From Helicobacteraceae bacterium (lineage in GTDB: Bacteria; Campylobacterota; Campylobacteria; Campylobacterales; Sulfurimonadaceae): DNA of 5,384 bases. A program made the position numbers and the translations under genes. The stretch is from the NCBI GenBank assembly GCA_027081565.1, contig JALWKG010000129.1:1-5384 (forward strand), given 5' to 3'. Position 1 is the first letter of the stretch. Each line of letters starts with the position of its first letter. Shown one piece after another: positions 1-4,295 of this stretch. The notes below the pieces were generated by a model, which was not told the origin of the DNA, searched no databases, and worked only from the letters and a program-made list of their open reading frames with translations.

Positions 1-4
1 ATCT

Positions 5-1111
5 CTACTCCTTAAACCCAGAATTTTCTATAAAGTACTCTATAAGACTTTTAGAGAGCACAATGCGCTCTTCAAAGCTCTGCTTATTTGCACGCTCATA
101 CACGGTATGATCTCCATCACCAAACGGGCCCATACCATCAAGCGTGATCACACCACAAGAGCTGACGATGTTCGCATCACTCACGCCACCGCGCTCTTCT
201 GTCGGCAGTTTGGTACCTGTAATACGCTCTATATCTTCCACAAAAGCAAAAGATGCATCGGAGCTCATCATCACATCACGCTGTATCCCGCCGCTTAATG
301 ACGACTTACTGCCAGAGACATAGGCGGTCGAGACGATCTCCTCGATCGCTTCAAGCACACGGTTACGCTCTGCAGCACTCTTGTAACGTAGCTCAAAAGT
401 GAGATGGGCATGAGGAGAGATGGTGTTGGCACCTATCCCACCTTCCATCTTGCCGACATTGACCGTCGTACCCTTGGGCAGGTCGGTTAATGCTACCAGT
501 TTTTGTAGTTTTATAGCCGCTTCGAGGTTGGCATCGACACCATCGGCATAAAAGTTACCCGCATGCTTCGCTACACCCGTGATCTCTATAAAAAAAGTGC
601 CAACACCTTTACGACCGGTTACCACTTCACCATGTTCTCCCGCTGCTTCATAAACAAGACAATAATCATAATCAGAAGCCAATTTGGCCGTAAGAAGCTT
701 GGAGTCATCACTCCCCGTCTCTTCGTCACTTACCAACAAGACATCAACATTTGTGATCTCTACGTCATCTGCTTTAAGTTGACGGAGTGCTTCAAGGGCA
801 ACGATGTTGCCCCCTTTCATGTCACAAACACCTGGTCCATAGACCCAATCATCATCTTCACTGAAAGTCTCAAACTTACCCTGCGGAAAAACAGTATCGA
901 TATGACCTAAAAGGAGAAGCTTTTTACCCTCTTTTTTGGCAGATGTGTAATGACGATGTTCGCCTATAAGTTCACGTTGATGGATGTTCACTTTAAAACC
1001 CAGTTCAGATAACCAAGCATCAAAGATAAGACCAACCTTGTCCACACCAGCTTTATTTTTTGTAAATGAGTTAACATCAACAACTTTTTTAAGATCAAGT
1101 AGGTATGACAC
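5..1111 (-). CDS. M20-family zinc metallopeptidase, carboxypeptidase G2-like
   Basis: A 368-residue protein with the two-metal M20 fold. Visible active-site residues are H70 and D72 in the GHIDTVFP stretch, bridging D97 in GVCDMKGG, the E130-E131 pair in DEETGS (catalytic base and metal ligand), E155 in VYEAA and H335 in GDGDHTVYE. The HAG at 183-185 matches the histidine that the dimerisation (lid) domain, roughly 165-275, supplies in this family. GGVSDAN (308-314) is the usual substrate-side loop. Glu at 155 and the overall pattern resemble carboxypeptidase G2 and related glutamate carboxypeptidases more than DapE or ArgE, but the substrate (an N-acyl amino acid or short peptide) cannot be read from sequence. 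No signal peptide is visible, so it is probably cytoplasmic, unlike secreted CPG2. The start is GTG at 1111, preceded by AAGGAA at 1116-1121. The gene has its own promoter beyond the ribosomal operon's terminator, so it is not part of that operon. Length is normal for the family. Confidence 0.9.
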   Translation of the reverse strand: MSYLLDLKKVVDVNSFTKNKAGVDKVGLIFDAWLSELGFKVNIHQRELIGEHRHYTSAKKEGKKLLLLGHIDTVFPQGKFETFSEDDDWVYGPGVCDMKGGNIVALEALRQLKADDVEITNVDVLLVSDEETGSDDSKLLTAKLASDYDYCLVYEAAGEHGEVVTGRKGVGTFFIEITGVAKHAGNFYADGVDANLEAAIKLQKLVALTDLPKGTTVNVGKMEGGIGANTISPHAHLTFELRYKSAAERNRVLEAIEEIVSTAYVSGSKSSLSGGIQRDVMMSSDASFAFVEDIERITGTKLPTEERGGVSDANIVSSCGVITLDGMGPFGDGDHTVYERANKQSFEERIVLSKSLIEYFIENSGFKE

Positions 1112-1145
1112 TGCGTTCCTTTTTGTGAAAGTATAATAAACCAGC

Positions 1146-1161
1146 GTTACAATGTGGTAAC
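1146..1161. repeat. Short inverted repeat in the peptidase gene leader
   Basis: GTTAC and GTAAC arms separated by 6 bp, lying between the predicted start of transcription and the ribosome binding site of the M20 gene. It could be a small operator or a weak RNA hairpin. Five-base arms are easily found by chance. Confidence 0.2.
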
Positions 1162-1187
1162 AAAATAGAGGTTAAAATAAGTAGATA

Positions 1188-1193
1188 ATTATA
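1188..1193 (-). promoter_or_regulatory. -10 box of the M20 peptidase gene
   Basis: A perfect TATAAT on the minus strand, preceded by TTAG and a T-rich stretch but no recognisable -35, as is usual for the housekeeping sigma of Campylobacterota. Transcription would start near 1181 and give a leader of about 70 nt before the GTG. It lies about 50 bp after the rplS terminator, which fits a separate transcription unit. Confidence 0.55.
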
Positions 1194-1240
1194 CTAAGAA
1201 AAGTTTAAAGAAAGGTAATTTTTAAAAGGTTTTACTGGAG

Positions 1241-1265
1241 AAGAAAAAACTGCCCGAAGGCAGTT
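1241..1265 (-). terminator. Intrinsic terminator of the rpsP-rplS operon
   Basis: On the minus strand AACTGCC (1265-1259) pairs perfectly with GGCAGTT (1254-1248) around a TTCG tetraloop closed by C-G, followed by a T-rich tail (TTTT, C, TT). It begins 10 bp after the rplS stop codon. This is a complete Rho-independent terminator and separates the ribosomal operon from the peptidase gene. Confidence 0.93.
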
Positions 1266-1275
1266 AAGAAAAGGA

Positions 1276-1632
1276 CTACTTGCGCAGCTCTTTGATACGT
1301 GCTTTTTTACCTGCAAGATCACGAAGGTAGAAAAGTTTAGCACGACGAACGCGACCGCGACGAAGTACTTTGATTTCACTGATAGAATCAGTGTAAAGTG
1401 GGAAAATACGCTCAATACCAACGCCATTAGCGCCGATTTTACGTACTGTAATAGTTTGACCAGTTCCCTGACCGCGTTTAGCAATACATACACCCTCATA
1501 GTTCTGAGTACGTGTCTTGTCGCCTTCTTTAATAGTAACTGCAAGACGTAGAGTATCACCAGCACGGAACTGAGGAATTTCTTTTGATGCTACTTGTGCA
1601 GCTTCGAAATTTTCAATGTACTTATTTCTCAT
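1276..1632 (-). CDS. rplS: 50S ribosomal protein bL19
   Basis: A 118-residue bL19, the normal length, which sits at the 30S-50S interface of the ribosome. Recognisable stretches are the N-terminal FRAGDTLRL, the EGVCIAKRGQG segment, TVRKIGANGVGIERIFPLY in the core and the basic RRGRVRRAKLFYLRDLAGKKARI tail split over residues 90-113. The ATG at 1632 has a good AAGGA ribosome binding site at 1639-1643 with a 6-nt spacer. The start overlaps the last 11 bp of trmD in another frame, so translation is likely coupled. It is the last gene of the operon; a strong intrinsic terminator follows its TAG stop. The trmD-rplS pairing is conserved across most bacteria. Confidence 0.98.
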   Translation of the reverse strand: MRNKYIENFEAAQVASKEIPQFRAGDTLRLAVTIKEGDKTRTQNYEGVCIAKRGQGTGQTITVRKIGANGVGIERIFPLYTDSISEIKVLRRGRVRRAKLFYLRDLAGKKARIKELRK

Positions 1633-2323
1633 AAGATATCCTTTTTTTGTGCTTTATAAGCTGCTCTGGTCTGAAAAACGAGGTCTTCGCTTCAGACATG
1701 GCAAATTTTAGTGCGGCTATTTTACTGTGATTACCCTTTACATATTCTGATGGGACCGCACGTCCCTCATATAAAGCTGGTTTTGAGAAGCTAGGTGCTT
1801 CTAAAAGTGGCGTTTCAAAACTCTCTATCTCTAAAGAGTCACTGTTTCCAAGAACACCATCGATGTTTCGAGCGATTGCATCACTCATTACCAACGATGG
1901 CAGTTCCCCACCTGTCAAAACATAATCACCTATGCTAAAGAGTTCATCCGCAAATGTCTCTATAACACGTTCATCGATGCCTTCGTAACGACCACTTACA
2001 AAGGCAACATGACCTTTTTTAGCCAGACGCTTAGCGTCATTTTGGCGAAAAGGTTTACCAACCGGAGTGGTAAAAATGATGTGAACATCACCCTGCTCTC
2101 TGAGCGCTCTAAGCGCATCAAAAAGTGGTTGCGGTGTCATCACCATCCCAGCACCCCCACCTGTAGCCGTATCATCGACTTTTTGGTGTTTGTTGGTCGT
2201 ATAGTCACGTGGGTTCAAGTAGTCAACACTAAAAAGTGACTTCTCCATCGCTCGTTTGAGGATGGAGTCCTGAAAATACCCCTCTATCAGATTTTGAAAG
2301 AGTGTAACATAAGTAAAACGCAC
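1622..2323 (-). CDS. trmD: tRNA (guanine-N1-)-methyltransferase TrmD
   Basis: A 233-residue SPOUT-class enzyme that methylates N1 of G37 in tRNAs using S-adenosylmethionine, preventing +1 frameshifts. Visible family motifs are GGGAGMVM (55-62), TPVGKPFRQNDAKRLA (86-101), SGRYEGIDER (110-119) and IGDYVLTGGELP (131-142), which form the trefoil knot and cofactor pocket; R152 in ARNIDGVLG corresponds to catalytic R154 of E. coli. The position of the E. coli general base D169 is occupied by E167 in IESFETPLLEAP (see findings). The C-terminal helical domain contains GNHSKIAALK. The start is GTG at 2323, chosen because MRFTYVTLF matches the family N-terminus; it lies 2 bp after the rimM stop and has only a weak upstream purine stretch, so translational coupling to rimM is likely. 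The protein is slightly shorter than E. coli TrmD (255), in line with relatives. Confidence 0.97.
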   Translation of the reverse strand: MRFTYVTLFQNLIEGYFQDSILKRAMEKSLFSVDYLNPRDYTTNKHQKVDDTATGGGAGMVMTPQPLFDALRALREQGDVHIIFTTPVGKPFRQNDAKRLAKKGHVAFVSGRYEGIDERVIETFADELFSIGDYVLTGGELPSLVMSDAIARNIDGVLGNSDSLEIESFETPLLEAPSFSKPALYEGRAVPSEYVKGNHSKIAALKFAMSEAKTSFFRPEQLIKHKKRISYEK

Positions 2324-2325
2324 CG

Positions 2326-2868
2326 TTATGAAGCTTCTAAGATATTCAGTGCACCGACTAAGTCAATACGTTTTTTCTCAACATCTGTCTTCACAATAAA
2401 ATCTTCCTGGTATGGAACCAAAAAACTTTTACTTGCCCCTTTAGCTACTAAGGCTTCATCGGTGATGATGCTCAAATAGTTAGTAATGGCAATACGTTCT
2501 ACCTCTTTCACAACACCAATCTTTTGGTCTTCTTCGAACACTTCACAGTCCTCGATGTCAAACCAGAAAAACTCACCCTCTTCAAGGGAGCACTGCTCTC
2601 GCGTGGCTTCCTTGGTGGTGTAAAGTTTGACATTGGTTAACTTCTTAGCACTTTCTAAGCTCTCAAAACCTTTAATTAAAATGGTTCCTCTTGCTTCATT
2701 GATGTCAAGAATCGTTAGCGGTTTTCCATCACCCTTTAACAGGGTAGCGCCAGTATAAAACTGCTCTGGAAAATCACTTTTGTCATGAAACTTCATGTCG
2801 CCATACAGACCGACAGTACGGCCCAATGTTGCGATATGAAGCAGGTCTTTAGTTGATTGCTTCGACAT
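2326..2868 (-). CDS. rimM: 16S rRNA processing protein RimM
   Basis: A 180-residue protein with the two-barrel RimM layout. The N-terminal beta-barrel (about 10-85) contains IATLGRTVGLYGDMKF and ILIKGFESLESAKKL; the C-terminal PRC barrel (about 98-175) contains EFFWFDIEDCEVF and FLVPYQEDFIVKTD. RimM binds ribosomal protein uS19 and helps mature the head of the 30S subunit. The reading frame is open further upstream to 2931, but ATG at 2868 is preferred because it gives the family length (182 in E. coli) and places the conserved GRTVG near residue 16; a weak TAAGAG lies about 9 nt upstream. This start overlaps the last 20 bp of khpA. TrmD follows after 2 bp, the usual rimM-trmD arrangement. 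Confidence 0.95.
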   Translation of the reverse strand: MSKQSTKDLLHIATLGRTVGLYGDMKFHDKSDFPEQFYTGATLLKGDGKPLTILDINEARGTILIKGFESLESAKKLTNVKLYTTKEATREQCSLEEGEFFWFDIEDCEVFEEDQKIGVVKEVERIAITNYLSIITDEALVAKGASKSFLVPYQEDFIVKTDVEKKRIDLVGALNILEAS

Positions 2869-3088
2869 TGATACGGTAACTCTTACCATCTTTAGCTTTA
2901 CAGCCAGAAATAAGTGTCTTAATCGCACCAATCATCTTGCCCTCTTTACCGATAAGTTTACCTACATCGGCCTGGTTAGCATGTAAAACGATCTCGATCA
3001 TCTCATTGCCTTCGTTCGCCTCAACCTGAACATCTTCAGGGTAGTTGGCGATCATCTTGGCAAATTGCTCGACGAAATCAGTAACCAC
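2849..3088 (-). CDS. khpA: Small KH-domain RNA-binding protein KhpA
   Basis: A 79-residue single KH domain (formerly YlqC/YhaK-type). The RNA-binding GxxG loop is GKEG at 47-50 inside DVGKLIGKEGKMIGAI, flanked by the beta strand IEIVLHA and ending in the strand YRINVEAI. In other bacteria KhpA, often together with KhpB, is a broad RNA chaperone or binder that affects cell division and mRNA fate; its targets here are unknown. The start is GTG at 3088, 2 bp after the rpsP TAG, with no clear Shine-Dalgarno, so it is probably translated by coupling to rpsP. The position between rpsP and rimM is conserved in Campylobacterota and Firmicutes. Confidence 0.94.
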   Translation of the reverse strand: MVTDFVEQFAKMIANYPEDVQVEANEGNEMIEIVLHANQADVGKLIGKEGKMIGAIKTLISGCKAKDGKSYRINVEAIN

Positions 3089-3090
3089 GA

Positions 3091-3318
3091 CTATTTACCA
3101 GTAATTTTTTTAACGCGGCTACTCATCTGAGCACCAACGCTTAACCAGTAGTCAAGACGCTCTTGGTCTACTACTAGTGTCTTCTCATCGTTCATTGGAT
3201 TGTAGTGACCGATAAGTTCGATCCAACCACCATCACGACGTTTACGTGAATCTGTAACCGCGATACGGTAGAAAGGTTGTTTTTTACGACCCATACGTGT
3301 TAGTCTAATAACTGTCAT
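3091..3318 (-). CDS. rpsP: 30S ribosomal protein bS16
   Basis: A 75-residue bS16, slightly shorter than the 82 residues of E. coli. It begins MTVIRLTRMGRKKQPFYRI and continues with VTDSRKRRDGGWIE and IGHYNPM, all signature segments of the family, and ends in a basic tail. bS16 binds 16S rRNA early in the assembly of the 30S body. ATG at 3318 has an AGGAAA ribosome binding site at 3323-3328 with a spacer of about 5-6 nt. It is the first gene of the tight rpsP-khpA-rimM-trmD-rplS block, and a good promoter lies about 265 bp upstream, leaving an unusually long structured leader. Confidence 0.98.
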   Translation of the reverse strand: MTVIRLTRMGRKKQPFYRIAVTDSRKRRDGGWIELIGHYNPMNDEKTLVVDQERLDYWLSVGAQMSSRVKKITGK

Positions 3319-3349
3319 ATGATTTCCTATATAAATAATTTTACCAATT

Positions 3350-3472
3350 GCTGGTTACATCTGTCGTCGGAACATAAAGGGAAAAGGGGAAAGTTTATAA
3401 AAGTCGTGCTGGGCACTGTAGTTACTTACTTTCCTCTCATCGTCTTTATGTGGACGTACACATGTAACCGGC
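3350..3472 (+). ncRNA. 123-nt irregular hairpin, candidate structured RNA
   Basis: Hand folding gives nested helices: 3350-3360 with 3462-3472 (11 bp), 3362-3368 with 3453-3460 (7 bp, one bulge), 3372-3379 with 3444-3451 (8 bp), 3385-3394 with 3428-3437 (10 bp), and an apical GTGC/GCAC hairpin at 3406-3416 with a 3-nt loop. The imperfect pairs U3352-G3470 and G3387-U3435 are allowed only if the plus strand is transcribed; on the minus strand they become A-C. A weak TATAAA at 3330-3335 could be a plus-strand -10. It lacks the conserved SRP RNA tetraloop region and the typical 6S bubble. Strand and expression are unproven. Confidence 0.4.
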
Positions 3473-3524
3473 ACAAAAGGTTAAAATCAATGGCTTAGAA
3501 AAGCTACTCATTTTAAACTTTGTG
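3472..3524 (+). ncRNA. Second hairpin abutting the 123-nt hairpin
   Basis: CACAAA at 3472-3477 pairs with TTTGTG at 3519-3524, TTAAAAT at 3481-3487 with ATTTTAA at 3510-3516, and TGGCTT at 3491-3496 with AAGCTA at 3501-3506 around an AGAA loop. The G3492-U3505 pair is a wobble on the plus strand and an A-C mismatch on the minus strand. It starts at the base where the preceding hairpin ends, so the two helices could stack coaxially. Confidence 0.35.
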
Positions 3525-3540
3525 TCCAGTTACTCATTTT
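3505..3540. repeat. Direct repeat TACTCATTTT, two copies
   Basis: The 10-mer TACTCATTTT occurs at 3505-3514 and 3531-3540, 26 bp apart, between the rpsP promoter and its coding region. Read on the minus strand it is AAAATGAGTA. It could be a paired protein- or RNA-binding site; with two copies in AT-rich DNA, chance is possible. Confidence 0.3.
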
Positions 3541-3583
3541 CAAATCACAGAGGGATTGTTTAAGAAAATGTTTTTCGAGCGCA

Positions 3584-3612
3584 ATTATAGCTGAATGTTT
3601 TGGAAACTACAA
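3584..3612 (-). promoter_or_regulatory. Promoter of the rpsP operon
   Basis: A perfect TATAAT at 3589-3584 in the context AGCTATAATTGCGC, with TTGTAG at 3612-3607 as a partial -35 at the ideal 17-bp spacing and AT-rich sequence between. The predicted start is near 3577. It is the best promoter-like sequence in the gap and indicates that the rpsP block is transcribed independently of ffh, although read-through from ffh cannot be excluded. Confidence 0.7.
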
Positions 3613-3653
3613 GTTGGGTTTGGTTTGATTTTTATTTAGAAACCAAACACAAT
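3613..3653. repeat. AT-rich inverted repeat upstream of the rpsP promoter
   Basis: GTTTGGTTT (3618-3626) is perfectly complementary to AAACCAAAC (3640-3648) over 9 bp with a 13-nt loop. After one mismatch the stem continues four more pairs, ending in G3613-U3653, a wobble only on the plus strand. It lies immediately upstream of the rpsP -35 and could be an operator or part of a longer plus-strand RNA. Confidence 0.4.
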
Positions 3654-3706
3654 GTTCTGTTAGCTATATATCACTTAGAGAATATCTTTATTGTGGATAC
3701 TTTGAC

Positions 3707-3712
3707 ATTATA
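3707..3712 (-). promoter_or_regulatory. Possible second upstream -10 box
   Basis: A minus-strand TATAAT preceded by TAGTA, about 120 bp upstream of the better rpsP promoter, without a matching -35. It could be a secondary operon promoter. In AT-rich DNA one such hexamer is weak evidence. Confidence 0.25.
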
Positions 3713-3751
3713 TACTACCTTGTTGCTTAAACTGTGGCGTGCTGAACTTTT

Positions 3752-3800
3752 TCTCTCTGTCGCGTCAGAGAGATAGTTTTCAAGAAAAAGAGAGAGACGC
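3752..3800. repeat. Pyrimidine/purine inverted repeats with alternative pairing
   Basis: TCTCTCTG (3752-3759) pairs with CAGAGAGA (3766-3773) around the 6-nt loop TCGCGT. A further purine block GAAAAAGAGAGAGACGC at 3784-3800 can instead pair its GACGC end with GCGTC at 3762-3766 and its GAGAGAG with the CTCTCT at 3753-3758. The two foldings exclude each other. Nothing here matches a known element. Confidence 0.4.
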
Positions 3801-3902
3801 TGTTGTTGTGATAATGGAACTTTCAAGCTAAAGTAGCAATTTTCCGTTCTTTATATTGTTACGGCTCCAGTTGTTAGTGCTGGTAATTTATTGAAATGGG
3901 GA

Positions 3903-3921
3903 TGAAAGCGGGTAGCTTTCA
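3903..3921. repeat. 7-bp perfect hairpin
   Basis: TGAAAGC at 3903-3909 and GCTTTCA at 3915-3921 around the loop GGGTA. There is no T tract on either side, so it is not a terminator. It is one member of the chain of inverted repeats in this gap. Confidence 0.4.
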
Positions 3922-3979
3922 CATTAATCAATGCGTCACCACTTGCTCTTTCTCTCTAGCATCTGCAAGGCCGAACGGA

Positions 3980-4053
3980 GTTTTATTTCTGCCGTGAAGA
4001 AAATGTCACTGTTTGAGCAACGCGAGTTTGGCATTTTTAGGTAGAAATGAAAC
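3980..4053 (+). ncRNA. Long hairpin with wobble pairs, candidate structured RNA domain
   Basis: Fourteen consecutive pairs join 3980-3993 with 4040-4053, including U3984-G4049 and G3991-U4042. Inside, 4000-4008 pair with 4029-4037 over nine more pairs, including U4006-G4031. All three wobbles are legal only on the plus strand. The loop region contains GTTTGAGC and GCGAGTTTGG. The stem is too long to be chance, but it could be a dispersed repeat rather than a functional RNA gene. Confidence 0.4.
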
Positions 4054-4065
4054 GGAGTGAGGGTA

Positions 4066-4108
4066 GTCGGTAGCTACCGACCCTGAAGCCCTGCTAGAGT
4101 CGGTTTTT
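4066..4108 (+). terminator. Three-segment palindrome ending in a T tract, possible plus-strand terminator
   Basis: GTCGGTAG and CTACCGAC form a perfect 16-bp palindrome at 4066-4081. A third copy of GTCGGT at 4099-4104 runs into TTTTT (4104-4108). ACCGAC at 4076-4081 can therefore pair either backwards or with the third segment, and the latter makes a 6-bp stem with a 17-nt loop ending in a U run, a terminator-like arrangement for the plus strand. It is the only plausible 3' end for the putative plus-strand RNA. The large loop lowers confidence. Confidence 0.35.
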
Positions 4109-4111
4109 CTG

Positions 4112-4141
4112 TTTCTCTTTTTTCCGAGAAAAAAAGAGAAA
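4112..4141. repeat. 12-bp A/T-rich perfect hairpin
   Basis: TTTCTCTTTTTT (4112-4123) and AAAAAAGAGAAA (4130-4141) flank a 6-nt loop. On either strand the T run lies inside the stem rather than after it, so it is not a standard terminator, though on the minus strand it could weakly stop ffh read-through. It continues the pyrimidine/purine theme seen at 3752-3800. Confidence 0.45.
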
Positions 4142-4210
4142 GGGAAGCAAGATAAAGTTCCAAATGTTCTAAAAAGTATAAAAGAAAAAATAATTCAAAT
4201 GAGTATCTAA

Positions 4211-4266
4211 CTCGTGGATTCACCCGAGGGCATTTCCTTTGGTCTCCTGCCTTCGCAGGAATGACA
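4211..4266. repeat. Palindromic repeat pair downstream of ffh, probably a dispersed repeat
   Basis: TCCTGC and GCAGGA (4245-4250 and 4255-4260) surround CTTC and are followed by ATGACA; this resembles the short palindromic extragenic repeat with TGTCATTCCTGCGAAGG common in many bacterial genomes. About 20 bp away CTCGTGGATTCACCCGAG (4211-4228) forms a second imperfect hairpin. Neither has a T tract on the ffh-sense strand, so termination of ffh is unclear. Dispersal can only be judged from the whole genome. Confidence 0.4.
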
Positions 4267-4295
4267 GTGTGCGGAGTTAAAGAGCGAAGTGGTGG

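Larger units (their letters stand above)
3319..3577 (-). promoter_or_regulatory. Long structured 5' leader of the rpsP operon (candidate)
   Basis: If transcription starts from the TATAAT at 3584-3589, the mRNA has about 259 nt before the rpsP start codon. Two hairpins described separately (3472-3524 and 3350-3472) abut each other and fill most of this leader, ending about 22 nt upstream of the rpsP ribosome binding site. Such length and structure suggest control of the operon, for example by a ribosomal protein or KhpA, but no known leader family was recognised. The imperfect pairs fit a plus-strand RNA better (see findings), so the leader role is inference. Confidence 0.35.
3319..4295. other. 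977-bp ffh-rpsP gap without a convincing protein gene
   Basis: No open frame on either strand has length, start and ribosome binding site that would make a convincing gene; the longest small frames are about 30 codons. From rpsP outward it holds the structured leader, the rpsP promoter, an AT-rich inverted repeat, pyrimidine/purine inverted repeats, several hairpins, a three-part palindrome and a repeat next to ffh. No tRNA, rRNA, tmRNA, SRP RNA, RNase P RNA or CRISPR array was recognised. The stretch near 3660-3740 is plain AT-rich sequence apart from a possible -10. Confidence 0.7.

Noticed and set aside
107..910. Plus-strand open frames within the M20 gene (107-298, 563-910)
   Set aside because: They lie opposite a well-supported gene with intact catalytic motifs and show no protein family features of their own.
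1152..1181. GGTTAAAAT shared by the peptidase gene leader and the 3479-3487 hairpin
   Set aside because: A 9-bp AT-rich match without shared flanks is expected by chance in this composition.
1194..1565. A 123-codon minus-strand frame overlapping rplS
   Set aside because: It is an out-of-frame shadow of rplS that runs through the terminator; the real product is bL19.
2869..2931. Upstream extension of RimM to 2931
   Set aside because: It would add 21 residues without family similarity and overlap khpA by over 80 bp; ATG at 2868 fits the family N-terminus.
3385..3400. GAGGAAAGT on the minus strand, resembling the conserved start of RNase P RNA
   Set aside because: The following GTCCGGGC and the distal ACAGAA parts of RNase P RNA are missing nearby, and the bases sit in a simple stem.
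3350..3472. 4.5S (SRP) RNA or 6S RNA, tempting because the gene beside it is ffh
   Set aside because: The conserved GGAAGGAAGCAGC-type apical region of bacterial SRP RNA is absent on both strands, and the stem lacks the open central bubble of 6S RNA.
3702..3730. TTGACA on the plus strand as a -35 box
   Set aside because: At 16-18 bp spacing there is only GCTTAA or similar, a poor -10; the match overlaps the minus-strand TATAAT and is probably chance.
3896..3997. Plus-strand frame of 33 codons starting ATGGGGATGAAAGC
   Set aside because: It has no good ribosome binding site, covers hairpin arms and has no recognisable protein features. It may be a by-product of the repeat; not called as a gene.
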